Part shown: positions 1 through 5,801 of the stretch, in pieces
Position numbering within the stretch: position 1 is the stretch's first letter
Layout: every line of letters starts with the position of its first letter
Origin: Psychrilyobacter sp.
Lineage (GTDB): Bacteria > Fusobacteriota > Fusobacteriia > Fusobacteriales > Fusobacteriaceae
DNA: 9,422 nucleotides
Direction of reading: 5' to 3'
Assembly: GCA_030621995.1 (NCBI GenBank)
Contig: JAUXGP010000047.1
Span: 1 to 9,422, forward strand
The notes under the pieces: generated by a model
Database searches by the model: none
Told to the model about the DNA's origin: nothing
Seen by the model: the letters and a program-made list of their open reading frames with translations, nothing else
Made by a program: the position numbers and the translations under genes

Positions 1-2
1 AT

Positions 3-37
3 TACTACTTACTACTTACTACTTACTACTTACTATT
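3..37. repeat. Heptamer tandem repeat (TACTACT)n
   Basis: Four perfect head-to-tail copies of TACTACT (3-30) are followed by one degenerate copy, TACTATT (31-37). The array may continue to the left of the window. A 7-bp unit does not preserve a reading frame period. Read on the minus strand the repeat gives TAGTAAG units, which place stop codons in all three frames, so it is most likely non-coding. Such simple repeats can vary in copy number by slipped-strand replication. No function can be assigned. Confidence 0.85.
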
Positions 38-50
38 TGTTACTTTGTAC

Positions 51-70
51 GGATAATTCATGAATTATCC
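51..70. repeat. Perfect 20-bp palindrome
   Basis: GGATAATTCA is followed directly by its exact reverse complement TGAATTATCC, giving two 10-base arms with no spacer. The flanking bases (C at 50, T at 71) do not extend it. Neither side has a T-run typical of an intrinsic terminator, and a zero-loop palindrome folds poorly as RNA. A dimeric protein binding site is therefore as likely as a transcript-end structure. Its target gene, if any, is unclear because no gene is seen between 71 and 428. Confidence 0.7.
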
Positions 71-211
71 TCTACTTATTCTATTACCCTTGCTATTTTC
101 AAAATACATTTTAACAAAAAACTTTTAACTTCTAATAATGATAATCCTAATGACCGACATTAACCAAAATTAAATTAACTCTTTGAACTATCAACTATCT
201 ATCTTATTACA

Positions 212-240
212 TTAATACATCAAAAAAAACAAAAAGTCAA
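212..240 (-). promoter_or_regulatory. Possible minus-strand promoter (TTGACT-N17-TATTAA)
   Basis: Read on the minus strand, TTGACT (240-235) is followed after 17 bases by TATTAA (217-212). The -35 matches the sigma-70 consensus at five of six positions and the -10 at four of six. The transcript would run leftward across the palindrome and heptamer repeat and out of the window. No minus-strand gene is visible inside the window, so this rests on the motif alone in a very AT-rich region. Confidence 0.3.
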
Positions 241-379
241 ATTTTTTTACATTTTTTAGTAAAATTTTAAAAAAATTAAAAAATAATATTTTTTTACTAT
301 CATAATTTTTATGCTTGACTTTTTTTGTTTAAAGGAAAATCAGGATGATTTTAGAATAAATCAGACAGGAAAGTATTTA

Positions 380-388
380 TGCTATAAT
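380..388 (+). promoter_or_regulatory. Extended -10 promoter TGCTATAAT
   Basis: A perfect TATAAT (383-388) is preceded by TG one base upstream, making an extended -10 element. No good -35 lies 16-18 bases upstream (the region reads ATCAGA), which is tolerated by extended -10 promoters. Transcription would begin near 395, about 35 bases before the ATG at 429. It probably drives the beta-barrel gene and the DUF218 gene behind it. Confidence 0.6.
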
Positions 389-428
389 TGGAGGATGTTT
401 TAAAAAAAATTAAAAGTGGGGAGATATT

Positions 429-1004
429 ATGAAGAAATTATATATGTTGATGTTTTTTATATATTCTATTGTAAGTCTGGCAGAGGACACAGATATGCTG
501 GAATTTAGAATGGGGATAAATTTCGCGGGGAAATATAAAGAGGTTCACACAACCGACTTTAAAACAGACAGTGAACCAGAGGGTATCGGATATGAATTCA
601 TTGTAGAGTTGATCCATGAACCTATTCCAAATTTGATAACCGGTTTAGGAACAGGCTATCAAAGAAACAGTGAAGTAAGGATAGAGGGAACCAATTATGG
701 GATAATTGATACTATACCTGTTTATGCAACTGTAAAATACAGGTTCAATGAAACGGGGATATATAAACCATATATAAAATTAAACTTAGGAGTATCTATA
801 CCTTATACTAAAGCAGACTTAGACAGGACTGGTGTTAAAGCAGAAACAGGATTTTATTACTCCCTGGGTGGAGGAGTCGAGTATAAAGATATGATAATCG
901 ATCTCAGTTATCAATATAACAGGAATAAACTTAAAGGGCAGTATGATGGTAAGGTGGAATTCTCAAGGTTAACGTTGGGAATTGGGTACAGGCTGGATAT
1001 ATAG
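429..1004 (+). CDS. Small outer-membrane beta-barrel protein
   Basis: A 191-residue precursor with a Sec signal peptide: MKK start, a hydrophobic core at residues 4-15, and likely cleavage after Ala18 (SLA-ED). The mature part consists of alternating amphipathic segments typical of OmpA/OprF-like or opacity-type eight-stranded barrels. Examples are the strands around residues 24-36, 56-78, 92-106, 113-125, 142-160 and 178-191. The chain ends in a short strand, GIGYRLDI, that resembles the C-terminal beta-signal recognised by the BAM complex. No OmpA peptidoglycan-binding domain follows, so this is a bare barrel. The start is supported by GGGGAG shortly upstream. The next gene begins 9 bp downstream with its ribosome binding site overlapping this stop codon, so the two are co-transcribed. 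Its ligand or role (adhesion, structure, permeation) cannot be told from sequence. Confidence 0.8.
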   Translation: MKKLYMLMFFIYSIVSLAEDTDMLEFRMGINFAGKYKEVHTTDFKTDSEPEGIGYEFIVELIHEPIPNLITGLGTGYQRNSEVRIEGTNYGIIDTIPVYATVKYRFNETGIYKPYIKLNLGVSIPYTKADLDRTGVKAETGFYYSLGGGVEYKDMIIDLSYQYNRNKLKGQYDGKVEFSRLTLGIGYRLDI

Positions 1005-1013
1005 GAGGCTGTT

Positions 1014-1919
1014 ATGGTAGATTATCGAGATAGGATAGATAAGATAATAAATCTATATAAAGTATATGACTATGATATGTTTCTTTATCAATTGAGAGAA
1101 AAGATCTTAGATGAACAATTCAGGGAAATATTTAATGAGATTAGGTGGGCAAGGGAGATAAAAAAATTGGGATCACCTATTCCAAGAGAACTCCTGAATA
1201 TGCTGGAAAAACTAAGGGAAAGGATAGTTAATTACTATATAGAATACCTGAAAACCAATAAGAGGATAAAAGAAATAAAAAATCCTGACCTGATTGTTGG
1301 GTTGGGATGCAGTAATGGACTGGGATTTTTAGATAAAAGAGTGGAGGTCTTAGGTGATTTGATGGAAAAATTCCCCGAAGCCAAGGTCTTGCTTTCTGGT
1401 GGAGGGATGGGAGTTTTAAAGACCGAAGCTAGGGAGATGCTGGAGAAGTTGAAAAAAAATTATAAAGTTGATGAAGAACTGGTGATTTTGGAGGAGGACT
1501 CTTTGGATACTTTGGGAAATATTGTTTTTTCAAAACTCCTTCTAAAAAAATTGAATATATTGTGCGGGATAGAAAAAATAATTGTAGTTACCTCCCCTTT
1601 TCATGTGATCAGGGTGCACTCTTTGTTCAGCAGAGTTTTTCCAAAAGAGATCTCCTTTGAGATTAGAGGGCATAATTATTACCTGAATAAGGTTAGCAGT
1701 GATATAACCACCAGGAAGATTGTTGAAAATGAGATAAAATCACTCTATAGATCCGACAGGATATTTAATATAGTTAATTTGAAGGAGGAGAAAAAGAATA
1801 GTTTTGAGGTAGATGAAACCAGTATCTTCTATCAAATGCTCCTATACCATGATCTCTATAGAAATAGACGGGATATTTTGAGGAAATATTATAAATGCCT
1901 GAAGACGTATAGGATATGA
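1014..1919 (+). CDS. YdcF/DUF218-family protein with helical N-terminal region
   Basis: A 301-residue protein without signal peptide or membrane segment. The central part (about residues 92-235) has the DUF218/YdcF signature blocks: LIVGLGCSN (93-101), AKVLLSGGG (123-131), LEEDSLDTLGNI (159-170) and VVTSPFHVIRV (191-201). These match the family's Rossmann-like core, with the acidic ES/DT-N loop and the SxxHxxR motif. The family includes E. coli YdcF, which binds S-adenosylmethionine, and ElyC/SanA-type proteins linked to envelope biogenesis. The specific activity is unknown. About 90 charged, predicted helical residues precede the core and about 65 follow it, making this longer than a minimal DUF218 domain. 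AGGAGG at 1003-1008 overlaps the stop of the upstream barrel gene, so translation is probably coupled. That supports a shared envelope-related role, which is an inference. Confidence 0.8.
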   Translation: MVDYRDRIDKIINLYKVYDYDMFLYQLREKILDEQFREIFNEIRWAREIKKLGSPIPRELLNMLEKLRERIVNYYIEYLKTNKRIKEIKNPDLIVGLGCSNGLGFLDKRVEVLGDLMEKFPEAKVLLSGGGMGVLKTEAREMLEKLKKNYKVDEELVILEEDSLDTLGNIVFSKLLLKKLNILCGIEKIIVVTSPFHVIRVHSLFSRVFPKEISFEIRGHNYYLNKVSSDITTRKIVENEIKSLYRSDRIFNIVNLKEEKKNSFEVDETSIFYQMLLYHDLYRNRRDILRKYYKCLKTYRI

Positions 1920-1934
1920 GAAGATAATTTAAAA

Positions 1935-1996
1935 TAGTCACGAAAAACACTAATGGTCACGAAAAAAATCGTGGCAATCTGTGTCATTCGTGACTA
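1935..1996. terminator. Nested long inverted repeat between convergent genes, probable bidirectional terminator
   Basis: The outer arms are TAGTCACGAA (1935-1944) and its exact reverse complement TTCGTGACTA (1987-1996). Inside these, ACAC (1947-1950) can pair with GTGT (1981-1984). GTCACGA (1956-1962) pairs with TCGTGGC (1969-1975) with one G-U pair. A five-T run (2000-2004) lies just after the right arm, and a short T-run follows on the opposite strand. It lies between the ends of two converging genes, as expected for a shared terminator. The structure is longer and more branched than most intrinsic terminators. The thrice-used GTCACGAA core suggests it could be a member of an interspersed repeat family. 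Confidence 0.6.
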
Positions 1997-2010
1997 AGCT
2001 TTTTACTATT

Positions 2011-2697
2011 TTATTTAGTCTTTATATAATTTTTTCTGAATGGCAGATACATCAGGGTGAATAAAACTATCATCACCACCTCTAAAGAGATAATATAATA
2101 TGGCCAGGGACCTAAAAAGTCCATGGGACTTGAGATAGGTTTATACTTTAAAAACATATAGTTGGTACCCAATAAAAAATTAAGTGGGAATAGCACCAGC
2201 ATAATCCCATTGATATAGATAAATGATTTTTTTAAGCTGTCAAAGGTAATGATGAATTTAAAGTATTTTAAACAATAAAAGACAGCAAAATAGATATAGT
2301 AATGTGTCACAAAAAAACTAATATTTGAGTAATTTGGAAAAGCAATTCTAATATCCGGCGTTGCAATAGCTAAGATGGCTCCTATACTCCAAAAATAGAC
2401 TAAATTAAAGATTTTTTTTGATCTGAATATCATCATAAAAGCCGCTAAAACCAGGGTGTAGTTACACATATTAAATGGTAAAAGATTAATAAATGGTTCA
2501 TTAAAAACGATGTACCTGTAAGTCAGCTCGATAAATTTTTCTACCAGGATAAAATATCCTGAAATCTTGGCAAATTTATCTATATTAAATTTAAATATTT
2601 TAGGCAGGTAAAAAGCTAAAACGGCTAAGCCGGCATAGCCTAAAATATAGGTAAAGTGTTCTGTGCTAAACAATGTAAATTCTCTGATTATAATCAC
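2011..2697 (-). CDS. YwaF/TIGR02206-type integral membrane protein (TMEM164-like)
   Basis: A 228-residue polytopic inner-membrane protein with about six to seven hydrophobic helices. It has the landmarks of the YwaF family: LLPFNMCNY (72-80), AIATPD (110-115), the histidine in FFVTHYYIY (His132), GTNYMFLKYKP (177-187) and LGPWPYYI (195-202). The family is related to eukaryotic TMEM164, reported as a phospholipid acyltransferase using a cysteine and a histidine. Cys78 and His132 here are candidates for the equivalent pair, by motif resemblance only. The start is a GTG directly after the TAG stop of the RNase H gene, with no ATG nearby. AGGTAGGTGAT spans the junction. Initiation may instead be at one of the next Ile codons, so the N-terminus is uncertain by a few residues. 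Co-transcribed with the RNase H gene. Confidence 0.78.
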   Translation of the reverse strand: MIIIREFTLFSTEHFTYILGYAGLAVLAFYLPKIFKFNIDKFAKISGYFILVEKFIELTYRYIVFNEPFINLLPFNMCNYTLVLAAFMMIFRSKKIFNLVYFWSIGAILAIATPDIRIAFPNYSNISFFVTHYYIYFAVFYCLKYFKFIITFDSLKKSFIYINGIMLVLFPLNFLLGTNYMFLKYKPISSPMDFLGPWPYYIISLEVVMIVLFTLMYLPFRKNYIKTK

Positions 2698-2703
2698 CTA
2701 CCT
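2693..2703 (-). promoter_or_regulatory. Stop/start junction with overlapping Shine-Dalgarno
   Basis: On the minus strand AGG TAG GTG ATT contains the end of the RNase H gene, its TAG stop and the GTG assigned as start of the membrane protein. The Shine-Dalgarno-like AGGTGAT overlaps the proposed start codon instead of preceding it by the usual 5-9 bases. Initiation would therefore need termination-reinitiation coupling or a non-standard start (ATA or ATC) two or three codons later. Confidence 0.5.
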
Positions 2704-3480
2704 ATGGAATCCTAGATCTGAAGGGTTGATATCTCCCGATACATGGGCAATATTTCCTCCTGCTTTTTCAAACTCTTTTCGAAGTTTTACTACTTTTTTA
2801 GCCAATTCTACAGTGTCAGTACTTAAATTTTCTGCTTTTATTCGTCCCTTTGACCAATATTCTATGATCAGCTTACTATCTCCATAGATATTTTTTTGTC
2901 CCTCTTTAAGAGCTATATTCAGTGCAATATAACATCCTAAAAGTTCACCAAAGTTGTTGGTGCTCCCTGGTTTAGTCAGGTAGTTATCAAATTCATTGAT
3001 TTTTTCCCGGGGGACGAAATGATGGAGGATGGAATTTCCATATTTATCGGTTACTCTGACTTCGGTACCGATACCACGGCCGGTTCCGGCATCAAAATAT
3101 ATCCCTACAGGTAATTTATCCTGTAACATCTGCTTGGTTTCGTAGATGCCTCCACCTGCTATCCAACTTTCAGCTTCCTTACGGCTCTTAAATGATTTAT
3201 AACGGACGTTTCCACCACGAGTAAGGGTTTTACACTCATCCCAATCGTTGGTGATCACACCAGTATTTGAATGGGCATAAAAGCAGGCATAAAACTTATC
3301 TAGTTTTTTTTCGTAGTTCCCGCCTGCACCTAACCATTTCTCAGCTTCTGACTGGGTTACAAACCCCTTATATCTGGCTTTTTTTCCTTTAACCTTACTT
3401 TGACAGGCTGGCCAAGAGGTCAATATACCGGTTTCATTTATATTTTCAATTACATATGCATAATATTTGTTTTTTGCCAT
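2698..3480 (-). CDS. Ribonuclease HI with two N-terminal viroplasmin domains
   Basis: A 260-residue cytoplasmic enzyme. Two tandem caulimovirus viroplasmin-like (Cauli_VI) domains come first, at residues 5-57 and 62-114. Each has the pattern KxYAxxxxxxTGI/V, a central W, RYKxF, a short AExW helix and GxGGxYE. In eukaryotic and some bacterial RNases H such domains bind RNA-DNA hybrid or dsRNA. An RNase H domain (about 124-258) follows with the four expected carboxylates: Asp130 (YFDAG), Glu179 (NFGELLG), Asp201 (GDSKL) and Asp255 (HVSGDINPSD). His247 lies in the usual mobile loop. The enzyme should cut the RNA strand of RNA-DNA hybrids in R-loops and primers. AGGAGA stands a few bases upstream of the ATG. 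The strand direction is opposite to its right-hand neighbour, and it is first in a two-gene unit. Confidence 0.88.
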   Translation of the reverse strand: MAKNKYYAYVIENINETGILTSWPACQSKVKGKKARYKGFVTQSEAEKWLGAGGNYEKKLDKFYACFYAHSNTGVITNDWDECKTLTRGGNVRYKSFKSRKEAESWIAGGGIYETKQMLQDKLPVGIYFDAGTGRGIGTEVRVTDKYGNSILHHFVPREKINEFDNYLTKPGSTNNFGELLGCYIALNIALKEGQKNIYGDSKLIIEYWSKGRIKAENLSTDTVELAKKVVKLRKEFEKAGGNIAHVSGDINPSDLGFHR

Positions 3481-3568
3481 TATCTTCTCCTATTATATAT
3501 TCTACAGATTCTTTTCTTCGTGGTCTTTCTTATTTTACCCATTATGATCTTCGTATGCAGGGTTTAAA

Positions 3569-3596
3569 TTTTCAATTATCCACTTTCAATTATTAT
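3569..3596 (+). promoter_or_regulatory. Weak candidate promoter for the DUF547 gene
   Basis: TTTTCA (3569-3574) and TATTAT (3591-3596) are separated by 16 bases, four and five matches to the sigma-70 consensus. The spacer 3481-3689 is divergent, so a promoter in each direction is expected. No clear minus-strand promoter for the RNase H gene was found. Because the region is AT-rich, this assignment is tentative. Confidence 0.35.
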
Positions 3597-3689
3597 ACCA
3601 TTATATTAGAAAATCAAAAAAAATAAAATTAAAAAGGAAAATCAAAATATTGGTAGAAAAAACAAGTAGGAAAATTTGGAGGTGGAAAG

Positions 3690-4391
3690 ATGAAAAAAAT
3701 ACTGATTTTATTTTTTATTGTGACAAGTCTGACTATGGCGGATTATTTGGATACTTGGGACGAACTTCTGCAAAAATATACGTCTGATAGGGAAAAAGAT
3801 GGTGTAACCTTAGTGGTGGTAGATTACAGCGGGTTGAAGGAAGATCTTAAATTTGAAAAATTATTGAAAGAGGTAAGGAATGTGGAAATCCAAAAGATAG
3901 AGGGAGATGAGTTGAAGGCATTTTGGATAAATACCTATAATATAGGAGCTGTTAAGATGATAGTGGATAACTATCCTGTAGACGGGATCAAAAGTGCAGG
4001 ATCACTTTTTAAATCGGTCTGGGATAAAGAGATTATAGAGGTGGGAGATAAGATTTATTCTTTAAGGGAGATAGAAGATAAAATTTTGAGAAAAGCCGGA
4101 GATGAACTTATCCATTTTGCCATAGTATGTGCATCAGTGTCGTGCCCGGATCTAAAAAAAAGTGCCTATCGTGGTAAGGATTTGGATGGGCAGCTTTTGG
4201 AACAGAAGTTAAAATTTATAGAGGAAAAAAATAAGGGGATGTATATGGAGGGGGATACCATATATATATCTAAAATTTTTAAATGGTATAAGGAAGACTT
4301 TGGAAATATTAGGGAATATTTGAGTATTTCTGAGGATAAAAGAATAAAATACCTGGACTATAATTGGGAATTAAATGAGATGAATCAGTAA
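3690..4391 (+). CDS. Exported DUF547 domain protein
   Basis: A 233-residue precursor. A signal peptide covers residues 1-17 (MKK, hydrophobic core, likely cleavage after Ala17 in TMA-DY), so the protein is expected in the periplasm. The rest is a single DUF547 domain with its recognisable blocks: LKAFWINTYNIGAVKMI (75-91), NYPVDGIKS (94-102), HFAIVCASVSCPDL (142-155), FKWYKEDF (197-204) and YLDYNWELN (221-229). Cys147 and Cys152 fall in the conserved CASxSCP motif and could form a disulfide or active-site pair. The biochemical function of DUF547 is not established. The gene has a strong GGAGGTGG binding site just before the ATG and stands alone: divergent from the RNase H gene and followed by the separate rpmE promoter. 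Confidence 0.85.
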   Translation: MKKILILFFIVTSLTMADYLDTWDELLQKYTSDREKDGVTLVVVDYSGLKEDLKFEKLLKEVRNVEIQKIEGDELKAFWINTYNIGAVKMIVDNYPVDGIKSAGSLFKSVWDKEIIEVGDKIYSLREIEDKILRKAGDELIHFAIVCASVSCPDLKKSAYRGKDLDGQLLEQKLKFIEEKNKGMYMEGDTIYISKIFKWYKEDFGNIREYLSISEDKRIKYLDYNWELNEMNQ

Positions 4392-4425
4392 AATTATGTC
4401 AAGTAAATTAAATTTACAAAAACAC

Positions 4426-4454
4426 TTGAATTTATGTGGTTTTTCTGATATAAT
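4426..4454 (+). promoter_or_regulatory. Sigma-70 promoter of rpmE
   Basis: TTGAAT (4426-4431), a 17-base spacer and a perfect TATAAT (4449-4454). A TG at 4446-4447 also makes an extended -10. This is the best promoter in the window. Transcription would start near 4461, giving a leader of roughly 38 bases for rpmE. Confidence 0.8.
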
Positions 4455-4465
4455 TACTCTCGTGA

Positions 4466-4481
4466 ATAAAAAATTTTTTAT
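4466..4481. repeat. A6T6 palindrome in the rpmE leader
   Basis: A perfect 16-bp A/T palindrome with central A6T6 lies between the promoter and the ribosome binding site of rpmE. It may be a curved-DNA element or a weak hairpin close to the Shine-Dalgarno. No regulator can be named. Confidence 0.4.
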
Positions 4482-4498
4482 AAAGGAAGGTGACTAGA

Positions 4499-4708
4499 AT
4501 GAAAAAAGGTATTCATCCTGATTATCACTTAATTAACGTTGAGTGTTCATGTGGAAACAAATTTGAAACTAGATCAACATATACAAAAGAAACTTTAAAT
4601 GTAGCTGTTTGTTCTGAGTGTCATCCATTCTATACAGGTAAGGCGAAATTCGTTGATGCTGCTGGTAGAGTAGATAAGTTTAACAAAAGATACAAGCTTA
4701 AGAAATAA
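4499..4708 (+). CDS. rpmE: 50S ribosomal protein bL31 (zinc-binding form)
   Basis: A 69-residue bL31 beginning [10 protein letters not shown], a typical start of the family. It has the zinc ligands of the C+ form: Cys16 and Cys18 (CSC) and Cys38 and Cys41 ([11 protein letters not shown]). It binds the 50S subunit and bridges it to 30S. The ATG at 4499 is preferred over an in-frame GTG at 4490 because that GTG is part of the Shine-Dalgarno AAGGAAGGTGA (4485-4493), and family members start at MKKGIHP. The cysteine-rich form is the one usually held in zinc-replete cells. No paralogue lacking cysteines is in the window. It has its own promoter and terminator, so it is monocistronic. Confidence 0.95.
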   Translation: MKKGIHPDYHLINVECSCGNKFETRSTYTKETLNVAVCSECHPFYTGKAKFVDAAGRVDKFNKRYKLKK

Positions 4709-4716
4709 TAAAGATG

Positions 4717-4743
4717 GGACTTTTTTTAAAGTCCTATTTTTTT
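4717..4743 (+). terminator. Intrinsic terminator of rpmE
   Basis: GGACTTT (4717-4723) pairs with AAAGTCC (4728-4734) around a TTTT loop, followed by T-A-TTTTTTT to 4743. It begins about 8 bases after the rpmE stop. Confidence 0.88.
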
Positions 4744-4922
4744 AGAAAAAAATAAGTAGCCTAACTCCTTTCCTGTTGTCGGTTTTTCACGATTACTAAA
4801 ATTAAGTGTAATTGAAACTTAATTTGTAGATGTGAACTCTCAGATCAAAGGAAACTATCGTACTCGTGATCGAGGAACTATAAGAAGGAGGAGTTAAGCA
4901 AAAAAAATTAGGAGGAACAAAC
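4744..4922 (+). ncRNA. Structured upp leader, candidate cis-regulatory RNA of unknown class
   Basis: The 179 bases before upp have no gene but several pairing segments. TAACTCCT (4762-4769) can close against AGGAGTTA (4889-4896). TCACGA (4787-4792) can pair with TCGTGA (4864-4869). AAATTAAGT (4799-4807) and ACTTAATTT (4817-4825) make a nine-pair hairpin. A competing helix, GATCA (4843-4847) with TGATC (4867-4871) plus CTC (4837-4839) with GAG (4872-4874), excludes the TCACGA/TCGTGA helix. There is no terminator hairpin with U-run before upp, so any control would act on translation or RNA stability. I see no PyrR-binding or purine riboswitch signature. Whether transcription starts inside this region or reads through from rpmE is unclear. 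Confidence 0.45.
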
Positions 4923-5546
4923 ATGTCAGTAATAGAAATTAATCACCCATTGGTACAGCATAAATTAACTTTGCTTAGAAATAAGGATGCAGAAACAAAA
5001 TTATTTAGAGAAACTTTAACAGAAATAACAGGGCTGATGACCTATGAAGCTACAAAGGACTTTAAATTAAAGGATGTAGAGGTAGAAACTCCTATAATGA
5101 AGACAACGGCTAAAATTTTAGCTGATAAAATAGCTGTAGTTCCCATCCTAAGAGCTGGATTAGGAATGGTAGAAGGAGTTACGACATTTATCCCAACAGC
5201 TAAAATAGGACATATAGGGGTATACAGAGATGAAGAAACATTACAACCGGTATACTACTACTGTAAATTACCAGAAAACATAGCTGAGATGAAGGTTTTA
5301 TTAGTAGATCCTATGCTGGCTACTGGTGGATCAGCAATCTACTCTATCGACTACTTAAAAGAAGCAGGTGTAAAAGATATCTCATTTATGTGTATCATAG
5401 CAGCTCCTGAAGGGATTGCCAGAGTAATCGAAAAACATCCTGATGTAGATATTTTCGTAGGGAAAATGGATCAAGGATTGGACGAAAATTCATATATCTA
5501 TCCAGGATTAGGAGATTGTGGAGACAGAATATTTGGAACTAAGTAA
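4923..5546 (+). CDS. upp: Uracil phosphoribosyltransferase
   Basis: A 207-residue cytoplasmic enzyme that makes UMP and pyrophosphate from uracil and PRPP (pyrimidine salvage). The length and motifs are those of the family: PILRAGLGM (74-82), the PRPP loop [14 protein letters not shown] (125-138) and the C-terminal uracil-binding segment [15 protein letters not shown] (193-207). Most relatives have Ala where Cys199 stands in GDCGDR, a mild substitution. The start is fixed by AGGAGG (4911-4916) seven bases from the ATG, and by the family N-terminus ([17 protein letters not shown]). Codon use is markedly AT-rich. It has no co-directional partner nearby, such as a uracil permease, and sits behind a long structured leader. 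Confidence 0.96.
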   Translation: MSVIEINHPLVQHKLTLLRNKDAETKLFRETLTEITGLMTYEATKDFKLKDVEVETPIMKTTAKILADKIAVVPILRAGLGMVEGVTTFIPTAKIGHIGVYRDEETLQPVYYYCKLPENIAEMKVLLVDPMLATGGSAIYSIDYLKEAGVKDISFMCIIAAPEGIARVIEKHPDVDIFVGKMDQGLDENSYIYPGLGDCGDRIFGTK

Positions 5547-5669
5547 TAGAAATTAATAATGAGCAGAAAAGCAAAAATAATATGATTTTGAAGGTCTTTC
5601 CTTAGTGATAGTCTTTTTTTTTATTGTCTGGGAAATTATATTGTAACTTGTTATATTAATTACTTTGAA

Positions 5670-5717
5670 AGACTAGGAGTAATCCTAGTCTGGATGCAAC
5701 GTCACGTTGCTTTTTTT
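5670..5717 (+). terminator. Tandem hairpins ending in an intrinsic terminator
   Basis: The first hairpin is AGACTAGGA (5670-5678) with TCCTAGTCT (5683-5691), nine perfect pairs around GTAA. The second is GCAACG (5696-5701) with CGTTGC (5705-5710) around a TCA loop, followed by seven Ts (5711-5717). Only the second is terminator-like. The first, without a U-run, may protect the upp mRNA 3' end or belong to a small RNA. A nine-T run (5614-5622), closer to the upp stop, is not preceded by a convincing stem. Confidence 0.75.
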
Positions 5718-5747
5718 AGGTTTTCATTATGAAATTTAAGGATTATG

Positions 5748-5756
5748 TGTTATTCT
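5748..5756 (+). promoter_or_regulatory. Candidate extended -10 promoter of the 5802-8438 operon
   Basis: TGTTATTCT has TG one base before TATTCT (5751-5756, four matches to TATAAT). A poor -35, TTATGA, lies 18 bases upstream. It is located between the upp terminator and the first gene of the operon, where a promoter is required, but other AT-rich boxes nearby could serve. Confidence 0.35.
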
Positions 5757-5801
5757 TAATATTGTAACCATAACAAATAAAAAAAATGAGGGTGGTAATG
5801 A

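Larger units (their letters stand above)
71..428. other. AT-rich non-coding spacer
   Basis: No reading frame with a ribosome binding site is visible on either strand. From about 220 to 315 the sequence is almost entirely A and T, with runs of six to eight As or Ts, the kind of composition found in intrinsically curved DNA upstream of promoters. Two mirrored TTGACT elements lie at its borders: 235-240 read on the minus strand and 315-320 on the plus strand. The right end carries the promoter of the outer-membrane protein gene. Confidence 0.6.

Noticed and set aside
3..37. CRISPR or iteron array
   Set aside because: The units are 7 bp and contiguous with no spacers, and no cas or replication initiator gene is in the window.
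1..63. Open plus-strand frame ending in TGA at 61-63, as the tail of an upstream gene
   Set aside because: It is mostly the translated heptamer repeat and ends inside the palindrome. It cannot be distinguished from non-coding sequence.
2663..2887. Plus-strand frame of 74 codons across the RNase H/YwaF junction
   Set aside because: It is antisense to two well-supported genes and has no ribosome binding site or family resemblance.
4490..4498. GTG start giving rpmE three extra residues (MTR)
   Set aside because: The GTG is part of the Shine-Dalgarno AAGGAAGGTGA, and bL31 proteins begin at MKKGIHP.
4832..4853. Glycine-riboswitch-like string (GTGAACTCTCAG, then AAAGGAA) in the upp leader
   Set aside because: It resembles the 3' half of a glycine aptamer, but the matching GGAGAG strand and the CCGAAGG core are absent upstream, and upp is not a glycine gene.
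5591..5622. Terminator directly behind upp at the nine-T run
   Set aside because: Only a four-pair AAGG/CCTT stem can be drawn and it is not adjacent to the T-run. The hairpin at 5696-5717 is far better.
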